This document shows positions 41,301 through 50,900 of a stretch of 64,000 bases of DNA, piece by piece (position 1 is the first letter of the stretch; every line of letters begins with the position of its first letter). The notes beneath the pieces are model-generated. The model saw only the letters and a list, made by a program, of their open reading frames with translations, was not told the origin of the DNA and did no database searches. Source of the stretch: Chondrosia reniformis (lineage: Eukaryota > Porifera > Demospongiae > Chondrillida > Chondrillidae); NCBI GenBank assembly GCA_947172415.1, contig OX359194.1, positions 8,041,901 through 8,105,900 of the forward strand. Reading direction: 5' to 3'. The position numbers and the translations under genes are program-made.

Positions 41301-44300
41301 ATTTACATATTTATGTGAAGTCATATTGTATAGCTGCCTATGGTTCAGGTATATACACACCTATCACATCAAGTCTGTCTATAAGAGAGTACCAAAGTGT
41401 CTGCTATTGTTTCTGTTAACTTCCATGAAAAGAGAGTCACTTAATAAATAGGTTTACACTTAGAAGCACTTGCTTGATTTCATTCCATACCTTAATATTT
41501 CTCCCCCCCCCCCTCCCCCCACAGAGTATCCCAGATGGGTCATATCAACAGAATGACCATCCACAACCTGGCTGTCATATTTGGGCCCAGCATCCTGAGG
41601 CCAAGATCAGAAGAAATTCAGTAAGGAATCGTGGTCTCTGTTTACATAGCTGGAAGGCATTCAGGAAATACCTTATTTGGCATATATTAGGATTCACTTC
41701 ACTTAGTGAAAGGCAGGCCTGTGTCCTGAATCTGAAATTGCCTGTAGAAACTCTAGTTTAAAGGTTTATAATTTCTAGTTGAGCCTCTATTTTATTGGAG
41801 TAGTGAGGAAAGGTTCCCACAAGTGTGAAGTAGTGGAGTTTCAGTCAAGAAGTAGATTTAAGTGTCCTTTTTCTACTAAAGAGTAGGAGATTCACTGTGT
41901 AATACTTTCACAGGAGACCTCTATGTATCATCCTGTTAACAAATCAGGTTAGGGGTTATTGAGGACTACTCCTGTTTCTGTTTTTTGTCCTTCTGTGGCC
42001 TGAGATTTATTATGTATTAGAGATAGATTTCTAGGGTATCTTGAATTCTGTTTTCCTTTAATAGATTCTTGTGTGCCTCCCTCTTCTGTTAAAGATGTGA
42101 ATGTTGTTGGATGTAATCCTCTTTCTTGCTTCTTTGACTTGTTCAAAGATCCTAAGGGCTGTCTCTTTCAAAAGTATTCAACTTTGCTTGTATCCTTACA
42201 ATGTGAATTGCCCCCGGTGACCTTAGGTGTGTAATGGTGTTTTGAGGAGTTAGTTTGGCCTGACGTCGATTCCTATTGAAATGATGTTTCCCTATTCTTC
42301 CATTGTGTACCAAATTTGATAAGTAATTCATCTCTATAGGAAACTAATTCAGAACAACGACATCCATATCTTGGTAGTGAATACTCTCCTAGCTAAAGGA
42401 CCCTGGGCAACTCAAGAGGAGATGGCTGGCAAAGGGGGTCCTTATGGAACCTTCACTAAACCTGAGACAGGCAAGTGCTATTTGTGCATATGTACGTGGT
42501 GCCATAACCACTTTACAATAAGGGGATTTTTAACATTCCAGTGTTGAATGGAAAGGCTCAATGATTTACGTACAAGTATGTACTGTACATGTGTTGCATG
42601 TGTACTCCTTCCTTTGTTAGGAGTCCTAAACCACAAGTATTTCATTTTCAACCCTAATCAATCTTGTTTTACCACAAGTTCTTCCAATGTTTTAGATTAA
42701 ACCAAAGAGCTGTAAGTACCTCTGAATGGGTGGGTAGACAGCCCCTGTACCTCTGAATGGGTGGGTAGACAGCCCCTGTACCCCGGTGTGGTGGGTAGAC
42801 AGCCCCTGTACCCTGGTGTGGCGGGTAGACAGCCCCTGTACCCCAGTGTGGCGGGTAGACAGCCCCTGTACCCCGGTGTGGTGGGTAGACAGCCCCTGTA
42901 CCCCAGTGTGGCGGGTAGACAGCCCCTGTACCCCAGTGTGGCGGGTAGACAGCCCCTGTACCCCAGTGTGGCGGGTAGACAGCCCCTGTACTCCGGTGTG
43001 GCGGGTAGACAGCCCCTGTACCCCGGTGTGGCGGGTAGACAGCCCCTGTACCCCGGTGTGGCGGGTAGACAGCCCCTGTACCCCGGTGTGATGGGTAGAC
43101 AGCCCCTGTACCCCGGTGTGGTGGGTAGACAGCCCCTGTACCCCGGTGTGGTGGGTAGACAGCCCCTGTACCCCGGTGTGATGGGTAGACAGCCCCTGTA
43201 CCCCGGTGTGGTGGGTAGACAGCCCCTGTACCCCGGTGTGGTGGGTAGACAGCCCCTGTACCCCAGTGTGGTGGGTAGACAGCCCCTGTACCCCAGTGTG
43301 GTGGGTAGACAGCCCCTGTACCCCGGTGTGATGGGTAGACAGCCCCTGTACCCCGGTGTGGTGGGTAGACAGCCCCTGTACCCCGGTGTGGTGGGTAGAC
43401 AGCCCCTGTACCCCAGTGTGGTGGGTAGGGAAGCCAATTGATAAGATACAGCATGATGTCTGCAGCATAATTGTAAGAAAAGTCTTATTGAAAATATGTT
43501 TTCTCTATCTTTTAGCTGATAATGACAGCCAGGCATTAGAACTACAGGACTGGTATTGGCAGAAGATATCCAGGTGAACAAATACTATTTTTGACTTTCC
43601 TAACCTGTTGACTTAATTTTTATTTTGAAAACACTTTGAAGCCTTATTAAATGAACTACTTCCTCTTAGACAAAACCTTATTATTGTACTGGTTTTAATA
43701 GCAGGGATCTACTCAACTTGCTTTGTAAAGACCTTTTTGGGTAATATAAGTATTGCTATAGCAACGTAATCTATGACTGATTTTCCTTTTTGTGATATGA
43801 TTGCCTTCTAAATTAAGTCCACTTTCCATTGAGTAATAGGAATTGAGACCTGATTTGTCGATTTAAAGCCTCTTTCCACATCAGATAGAGAGTAAATTAC
43901 TCAATTTCTTGTATGTTAATTAACTTTGAGTCACTTGTGTAACATAGTTGTAACTACATGAGGCACAGAGAAACCGGTTTTCCTCTCACCAACTATTAGC
44001 TTGTTCTTGTTTAATTATATATTTTTATGCATCTTGAAATTGAAGATGTGAGACTATTTTTAATGTTTTCCCTGCAAGTTAAAGACATTGAAAGCTCTGT
44101 AGTTTTGGTGATCTGTTGTTAAGTTGTCATCATATGTGTATAGTGTCTGTGTATTAACCACTGCTTTTAGATTTTAAAGAGGCTAGCTTACAGTATGTAT
44201 TGTGATACTTGTAGTGAAATGTAGCAAGCTACCACATAGAATGTACTACTTTTAGAAAATAACAGAAATACAGTAGAACAAGCAGTGTTTCCTTGTCAAC

Positions 44301-47300
44301 TAAAGCTGTGTATTCATGTTGAGATTGGTGTATGATTGTAGGGAAGAAGTTCAGAATCTCTTAAGGGATACACCAGACGGAACCTTCCTAGTCCGTGACT
44401 CCACCAACACTCCTGGGGAATACACTCTCACTGTTCGCAAGGGTGGCCAGAACAAGCTGGTCCGGATCATTCACATGGATGATCTCTACGGCTTTGCTCC
44501 GCCCTGTGTCTTCCACACAGTCGTGGCATTGGTTGAACACTTCAGTTACCACACTCTTGCCACTTACAACAAGAAGCTGGATGTCATGCTCAGTTACCCA
44601 GTCTCCCGATTCTCAACTGATGTGAGTTACCTGATTATAGTGAGGATTCCTGTTAGGTGTAGGACAGATGAATGAGTTTTGCTTTAGATTTAAACAATAG
44701 AAAAAGGGCCAATCAGAATATGCCCATACATCAGCCATACTTTGAGTTTGTTGACCTCTTTGAAGCTTCCATTTTTCATAAACCACAAAAATGTTAGCTT
44801 ATGCTGTAGTTATGCCATCATCTCCAAATTGTATGCGAGGTGGGGACAGTGGGTCTAATAAGACAGTATCAGCAGTTAGAGATAGCTCGTTGAACCTAAG
44901 CGAGTTGAGTGGGGGATTGTATTACTGATTGATGTGTTTGTGTTGTAGGAGGGAGAGGATGAGGATGTTGTAATGGAGTCCAAAGAGGCAGAGAATGACC
45001 AGTTGCTGGAGGAGTTGAGAGAGGTGTCCACAAACTTCAACAACACAAGCCAGAAATACCAACAGTTGGAGGACGATGAGAATTATGTGAAAGAAGTGAG
45101 ATTTACTAATGTAACATTCCGAATCTCATATTTCAGTAATAATGTATACTATACATATGTTTAACCTACCTTTAACATACTGTCAAAATATTTGTGTGAG
45201 CTACAAGAAGTCTACATAGAAATATCTCTGATATAATTTTTTTTTCCTCCTTCAGACTAACCCTAGCCCTCTTCTTCTCTCTCCTTAGCTTGTGGATGTC
45301 ACATCTTCTCGACTGTTAGCTCAGGAATCAGTTTTGACTCTTTTAAAAGAACAAAAGCGACTATTTGAACAGTCAGCCAATGGGATTATTGGCTTGACAC
45401 CTCCAGAATTGCAAAAGTAAGCAGTAAATATGTGTCAGCCAGACCACTTTTTGAAATAAAATGGATGACTTTGGCTTTACAAAACAAAAGTAAAATAGTG
45501 TAATATTGTTGTGTTACATTTGTAAGTGGTGGAGTTTATTAATTTTAAACATTGTTTTCCTGTACAACTGTAGATGTGGTTGAAATGCATGTTGGGCTAT
45601 GTAACACTATTTCCTAGATTTACTACTTAGAGAAAGCCAAGGAGCTTTGTATGAGGATGCAATTTTTACATTTATTTAATTACTAATCCTTTTTTTCTAG
45701 GATTGCTGTAAGCGATCGAGAACTTGCACATCGCATAAAGGCTTGTAACCAGCTCTGTCTACAGTACACACAGGAGAACCAGGAAGCCAAGTTGAGATAC
45801 AGGAACATTGACAGAGAGATTAACAGTGTACGACCAGAAATGATGAAACTCCAACGAGCCAAAAACCAAATTACTAAGTCAGTACATTCAATAATCACTT
45901 GTATATAGTTATGGAAAAATTGAATGTATGGGACAGATTTGTGCTAGTTAAAATTGACTAATTAATCACTATTGTAGAATCTATTTGTGATAAATTTAAC
46001 CTCTCAATTCTTTAGTCATTTGAGATCAGCGGGTGTAGCAGAGAACATTATCAAAGATTTCACAGTAGCAGAGAGCGAGAAGGAAGAACTATATGGAGAA
46101 ATATATGGGACAGTAGATGATCTGTAAGTCCCTATGTGTGGTACTGTATGTGAAGTGTCCTGTCCTATGACCTATGACCTATGACCTATGTTGGCTTTGA
46201 ACTCTTTCTATAGTGATTATGAGAAAATTAGGCTCAATGCCATGCCGTCTCCCATTGGTTCAAGACCACCACAAGAATTACCATGGCAGGGCAACCGATC
46301 TCCTTTACCTCCGCATACACCTGATCGCCCAAGCCCTCCTGTTGTATGTCTGCCTCCTCCACTCAGTAAACGTCCTCTAGTCCCAGACCGTCCACCAGTA
46401 CCTCCAGTATCCGATCGTCCACCATTACCTCCAGTACCAGACCGTCCACCAGTTCCTCCAGTGGCTGATCGACCTCCAATACCTCCAGTGGCTGACCGGC
46501 CTCCAGTACCTCCAGTGGCTGACCGACCTCCAGTACCTCCAGTGGCTGACCGACCTCCAATACCTCCAGTGGCTGATCGTCCTCCAGTACCTCCAGTGGC
46601 TGACCGGCCTCCAGTACCTCCAGTGGCTGACCGGCCTCCAGTACCTCCAGTGGCTGACCGACCTCCAGTACCTCCAGTGGAAAGACCAAGAATTCCTGTT
46701 CTTCCGCCACTTAACTCTGATCACCACATGCCAAAGGATTGGTCCTCTCCATCGGTCCCTCCCAGACCCATCTCCACCTTATCACCAGGTCCAACTGTGC
46801 CCTCGAACCCAAATCATCACAAGAGACAGTCATGTGATTTAGTTCCTCCCCAACCGTATGTGAGGGAAGTTTCCCCTGGACCACCAGAACCAATGCCAAG
46901 ACGAAAAGTAAGATTTTCGTGGTTTGGGTCTATAGATTTGAGATGTATAATATTGTAGAAAAATGTGTTAGAATATGGCTGTCTTCTTGCAGTCCACACC
47001 AAAGCAAGGACGTTTGACAGACGATACCACTCTCTGGCAAATGGACATTGCCCGAAGTGTTGCTATTGATTTGCTAAAGGACAAACCAGATGGCACGTTT
47101 GTTGTTCGACCAGCAGGAGCCAACAAGGTTCACAAGTACACTCTGGATCTAGTGTGAGTTGAACAGATGTTCACCCAGGGCTGGTACATCTGGAGCCCTT
47201 CTGTTGGTATACTGAGCCTTCTGTTGGTATACTGAGCTTTCTGTTGGTATACTGAGCTTGCTGTTAGTATGCATTAATTTGATCATTAAAGTTATCAAAC

Positions 47301-47632
47301 GCATGTAGGATAATATAAAGTAGCCATTTTAATTCAAACTAACCTACAGGTCTGGCTGCACAGTCCTGAGTACTAGATATGGATAGTTGTTTACATGGCA
47401 TAGCTACAAACTCAATTCTTATAAGCTTCTCTTCTCTAGTTTACAGGGACAGGTTAGACACATGGCCATATATGAATCTGGAGGGAAGTTGGCATTTAAC
47501 CAAAAGAAGAACGAAGAGTACACATCACTAGAGGACCTAGTGTCCTTTTTCAGTGACAACGAACTTATCAAACACAACTCAAAACTTACAACTACACTTA
47601 AAAAACCCCTTGGCTATTTTACCAAGATGTGA
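32339..47632 (+). CDS. PIK3R: PI3K p85-type regulatory subunit with added C1 and SAM domains, 22 exons
   Basis: Exons: 32339-32825, 36331-36378, 36756-36823, 37058-37111, 37313-37540, 38506-38629, 38925-39041, 39433-39519, 39840-40010, 40290-40424, 40696-40804, 41525-41620, 42340-42470, 43516-43573, 44342-44621, 44949-45095, 45289-45416, 45701-45877, 46016-46123, 46214-46907, 46993-47153 and 47440-47632: 1266 aa, all in phase. Order: SH3 (6-66); PxxP; C1 (His147 to Cys197, H-x12-C-x2-C-x13-C-x2-C-x4-H-x2-C-x8-C); SAM (about 221-285); C1 (His344 to Cys393); RhoGAP (405-600, arginine finger Arg444 in GIYRVGA); SH2 (Arg656 in FLVRDS); iSH2 coiled coil (732-930, with [18 protein letters not shown]); eleven 9-residue DRPPVPPVA repeats (976-1074); SH2 (Arg1188 in FVVR). 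The iSH2 pattern is diagnostic of p85, which binds the p110 catalytic subunit. Vertebrate p85 lacks C1 and SAM. The intron after exon 13 uses a GC donor. Enolase lies inside intron 1. Confidence 0.92.
33043..33199. mobile_element. Foldback element with hammerhead-like loop, p85 intron 1
   Basis: Long inverted arms: atctatgggatggtacatcc...gtttcttcgtc pairs with gacgaagaaac...ggatgcaccatcccaaagat. Between them, on the minus strand, lies TGGAAGAAGACC-CCCA-GGGTCGAAACG, which resembles the CUGANGA / stem II / GAAA core of hammerhead ribozymes, with the first motif altered. A degraded copy is at 4249-4490. Confidence 0.8.
33843..33960 (-). mobile_element. Dispersed repeat family A, degraded copy
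   Basis: Minus-strand matches to the 6951 element include cagaaacag-tgtc and tatcctcatacaaagctct. Truncated and diverged; lies in p85 intron 1. Confidence 0.5.
34325..35632 (+). CDS. ENO: Enolase, intronless, nested in p85 intron 1
   Basis: A 435-aa full-length enolase, which interconverts 2-phosphoglycerate and phosphoenolpyruvate in glycolysis. Catalytic and metal residues are all present: Ser40 loop ([10 protein letters not shown]), His159, Glu211 (GDEGGFAP), Mg ligands Asp246, Glu295 ([10 protein letters not shown]) and Asp320 (GDDLTV), Lys345 in the signature [14 protein letters not shown], and His373 (SHRSGETED). The ATG at 34325 gives the usual N-terminus. The gene is on the same strand as the p85-like gene and wholly inside its 3.5-kb first intron, so it needs its own promoter and poly(A) site to avoid being spliced out. 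Codon use looks more GC-rich than the intron around it. Absence of introns suggests a retrocopy that stayed functional; other enolase copies cannot be excluded. Confidence 0.98.
   Translation: MSGLSKVHAREILDSRGNPTVEVEITTSKGVFRAAVPSGASTGIYEALELRDKDPARFLGKGVLKAVEHVNSVIGPALVKNNVDVTKQAEVDRMMLNLDGTENKTKLGANAILGVSLAICKAGAAHKGVPLYRHIADLAGNKEVILPVPALNVINGGTHAGNKLAMQEFMILPTGASSFKEAMRMGCEVYHNLKQVIKKKYGQDATNVGDEGGFAPNIQENKEGLVLLREAIAKAGYTDKISIAMDCAASEFYKEGKYDLDFKNPNRNPDSCLTGGQLADLYQSFIAEYPIVSIEDCFDQDDWTSWSNLTAKVSIQIVGDDLTVTNPKRIKDAVEKKACNALLLKVNQIGSVTESIEAACLAQSNGWGVMVSHRSGETEDTFIADLVVGLCAGQIKTGAPCRSERLAKYNQLLRIEEELGEKAVFAGSKFRRPFD
36424..36665 (+). repeat. Purine-only GGGAGA tandem array in p85 intron 2
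   Basis: About 240 bp of gggagagggagagagtgggga-type units, almost purely purine on the plus strand. Such mirror-like homopurine tracts can form triplex (H-DNA). The array fills most of a 377-bp intron and ends about 90 bp before the exon-3 acceptor. Confidence 0.9.
38282..38473 (+). repeat. 48-bp tandem repeat, four copies, p85 intron 5
   Basis: The unit begins gagctcaagggcttacatac and is 48 bp, a multiple of three, so it is open on both strands (16-residue peptide repeats). It lies in the intron just before exon 6; the frame ends exactly at the acceptor TAG, so it is not in the mature message. Confidence 0.85.
38695..38892 (+). repeat. 35-bp minisatellite in p85 intron 6
   Basis: Between five and six units of gtatacatgccacgccccct+tgtgtggttaggagt, ending about 30 bp before the exon-7 acceptor. 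Confidence 0.9.
39571..39808 (+). repeat. 17-bp minisatellite in p85 intron 8
   Basis: About 14 copies of gtgaaggtgtgcctggt. Because three units equal 17 codons, long spurious frames appear on the minus strand. Confidence 0.92.
40805..41080 (+). repeat. 19-23 bp minisatellite in p85 intron 11
   Basis: Variable units of gggtgtggcaagtatgggtg start immediately at the exon-11 donor and continue for about 275 bp. Confidence 0.9.
42715..43432 (+). repeat. 30-bp minisatellite, about 24 copies, p85 intron 13
   Basis: The unit gtgggtagacagcccctgta+ccccggtgtg is almost perfectly kept, with single-base variants. A 30-bp unit gives open frames on both strands in all registers. It lies within the intron that begins with the GC donor at 42471. 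Confidence 0.95.
46386..46682 (+). repeat. 27-bp coding minisatellite in p85 exon 20
   Basis: Eleven units encoding DRPPVPPVA (with I/L at residue 5 and S/P/E at residue 9). The frame is kept and PxxP ligands for SH3 domains are created. It separates the iSH2 coiled coil from the second SH2. Confidence 0.95.
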
Positions 47633-47955
47633 AGATAATTTGTAGTATATGCAAAGATTATTTGTTTAATTTTGTGTGATTTTGCATCAGATGACATAGG
47701 AGGACTTTTGTATTTTGTGATTGTGTAAATTTTGATTTGCTTAAACTGAACTTGAAATGAAAAGTTAAGTTTCGGTTGTATATTTGTATTATTTATGATT
47801 AATCTCGACTGCTATCAACTTTCAATTTAAATTGATTTCAGGATTAACAATTGTAAGTGTCTGGTAAAGCAGACCTTGTTCCACCGCCATTTTGGAAGAT
47901 GGCGTAAAACGAAAACGCATTTGCAATTTACTGCGTTAATTGTTCGTGGTGGAAC
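47633..47955. promoter_or_regulatory. p85-like 3' flank and PWP1 promoter
   Basis: The left half should hold the p85 3'UTR. The right half has an inverted pair of YY1-like sites, CGCCATTTTGGAAGATGGCG (47885-47904), 52 bp before the PWP1 ATG, and GTTCCACC/GGTGGAAC flanking repeats. Confidence 0.5.
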
Positions 47956-50900
47956 ATGTCGTCTTTAATTCCTTGCTTATTATGGGTCAAAAAGGGAGCT
48001 GCAAAGGAAATTCCCGAAAAGGTCAGCAATCGCATTTGTCATCTATAGTAATTGATCAAGTCAATGATTAATGCGCATGTACAGTTTGCATAATCACAGA
48101 ATGCTGACACTGACAGTATATCTAGTTACTTATTCCAATTGCTATATAAATTCTATATATGTCTGTTACGCTGTCAGGTGAAGCTTTCAAAGGATCAGAT
48201 AGCAGAACTGATCCAGGACACCGCAGAACAGCAGCTAAAGTGAGTAGTGCTAATCCAACCAGAGCAAGGATTGTGCAATTGTTAGTCTAGTCATACAACC
48301 TAAAGATTAGTGTGCATTTAGTTACACCAGAAATGCACGTTGTATGAGCTATATGGTAGTCACATTCATAACATGCAGAGAATTGAATGAAGAGGAATCA
48401 CCTAATGTCACTGCTGAGACAAGCAGAGAAGCGGGGAAGGAACGGTTTGATGGAACTGATCAAGAGGATATTGGCATTGAGGAGTTGTATGATTTGGAAA
48501 ACTATGATGTTCAAGATGATCCTGAAGTGGAGGAAATGGAAGGAGATATAGGAAGTGAGTAAACACATTAGCAAACAGAAAGACTGCTGCAATAATATAT
48601 AAGTGAATTCTTACACTCACCTTTATTGCAACATTTACTATTATTCATATATTATTATTATTATTATTTAACGTGCCACATGCATAGCACTAGGACACAC
48701 TGTCCTATGAGGCACACACCAATACATCATGACAAATAAATCAGTTCAACAAAACATCAAGTACATATATAGTCTGTATACATATTATTTATAATGTAGT
48801 CAGTAGCTATGTCATATTATGTATATAATATAGATAATATGTATTACTGTATTGCTTATAGTTAATAATTGAAATGTTTAGAATTAGGAGCTGGCTTCTC
48901 TGGTATTACACTCTATGCTTCCAATGAGGAAGACCCTTACATTACCTTGAAAGAGGTGGAGTCTTCAGATGAAGAAGATTTTAGAATCTATAGCACAGAT
49001 AATCTTATATGCAGTGGGAAGGCGGATGAAGAATTAAGTAGCATCGAAGTAAATGGTAAGCTTTCCATTAGTTAGCTTTGAAATTTGAAAATCTCCCTAT
49101 TCCCATTTTGATAGTGTATATTGAGAATGAGTCTCATCACTACTGTCATCATGAGATACTGTTGGGAGCGTTTCCTCTGGCACTGGAGTGGATGGACTTT
49201 GACCCTGATGATGAGGAGAGGAAAGGTAGCCATAACAGTATCACTTCTCTTACATGACAACCAGTACTTAGGAGGAGTCACTGTGATTAGCTGCAGAAGT
49301 CTAAAGCCACCATTTGCTAAAGCCACCATTTGCTAAAGCATTACTAAAATTCCCTTCAGTAGGAACACATATATGTAGTCACTTGTGTAGTTCCTCAGTG
49401 TGTTCATGTGTGTATCATGTGTGTCTGTAGGAAGCATGTTGGCGGTTGGTACCATGGAGCCGGTAATAGAGGTGTGGGACCTAGATTTGGTAGATGCACC
49501 TGAACCAGTTGTATCACTCGGTCAAAAGTCAAAAAAGAAGAAGAGAAAAAAAGAAAAACAAAATGTTAGAGCGTAACACTCTGTGTGAGCAGTCTTAGTT
49601 CACTTGTGTTGCATATACAGTATATGTATATATAACATAATTACACACATACTGTTGTCTGTATATATATATATACGTAGATTATACACTCACACACTGA
49701 TGCAGTTATGGCTCTAGCATGGAACAGAAATATGAGGTAATTGTTACATCATAACCTTCTAGCATATTGTTCCCAAATTATGTACAAATGTATGTATATG
49801 TGTATGCAGGAATGTGCTAGCCAGTGGCAGTGCTGATTGTAGTGTGATTGTGTGGGATTTGAAGGATAGGACAGTTCTGCTGTCCTTGGCCCATCCTGAC
49901 AAGGTAACCGGCAATAGACAGTTTCACCTCTTGTTAAGTAATTGGAATACAATACACATACACACATTGCATGGTATCATAGCCTTTACATGCACACAAT
50001 ACATCAATGCATTTGTGTATACATGTTGTGTGTGTGCAGTGGATCATGAGTTTCAATGGATATGTGTGGTCCTATTGTTTGAAAGCTAATAGAGATAATT
50101 GTTAACACACTTATACTTGTACATACATAACAGGTGGTAACTGTGAAATTTAATTTTCGGAACTGAAGGAGTTGTATGCACTCTTCCTTGGAAATGTTTT
50201 TGCTGTCTTGTTGAGTTCCTTTACAAGGCTTTACATCCTATTTGTGTCTCCTTCAGGTGCAGTCTGTTCAGTGGCATCCCTACGAACCTCAAACCCTGGT
50301 ATCAGGATGTTTTGACAAGTAAGAAGGTGTCTTTCCACCGTGGAATGACCGCCCTTTCTGTTATCACTTGTGTACCAAACACAAGTGTTTTGTACTCACA
50401 CCCAATATATACATACTGTTTATATGTGATCTAATGTGACAATTTTCATTTCCTAATTGAGGGTTTCACTTAAAAGATGTACTTGCATACGCATGTTAAT
50501 TATGGTCGTTGGTCTAGTACAGGTATACATATTAAGTGTTTACTTTAGCTTGGCCATTAAGAGGATATCCCTCAATTAGGCCTACCCAGAGCTATCATTT
50601 CTACTATATGTCTACAAACCTGTTCAGGCTGTGCTTACAAATTGATACACTTTGTACAGTATATATATAACAGTACTGTACATGTGTATAGCAGAATACA
50701 CAGAGAATAGGAATGTATGTGATTTGTACTTTAATTGTGGTTGTCGATCATCTTAAGTATGTAACTGTGTGTAGATGTGCTCGTGTGTTTGACGGCCACA
50801 AGCCTGATGAACCTCGCTGTTGGCAGCTGGGTGGAGAGGTGGAGAGGGTGCTTTGGAACCACTTTCACCCAGAGACCTTTCTGGTACTGTGCAGTTGTAG

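Noticed and set aside
42715-43432. CRISPR-like array of 30-bp repeats
   Set aside because: Units are directly abutting with no unique spacers, and the genome is animal. It is a minisatellite.
42669-43581. Long open frames on both strands (up to about 290 codons)
   Set aside because: They come entirely from the 30-bp minisatellite, whose length keeps every frame open; they lie in an intron of the p85-like gene and have no domain content.
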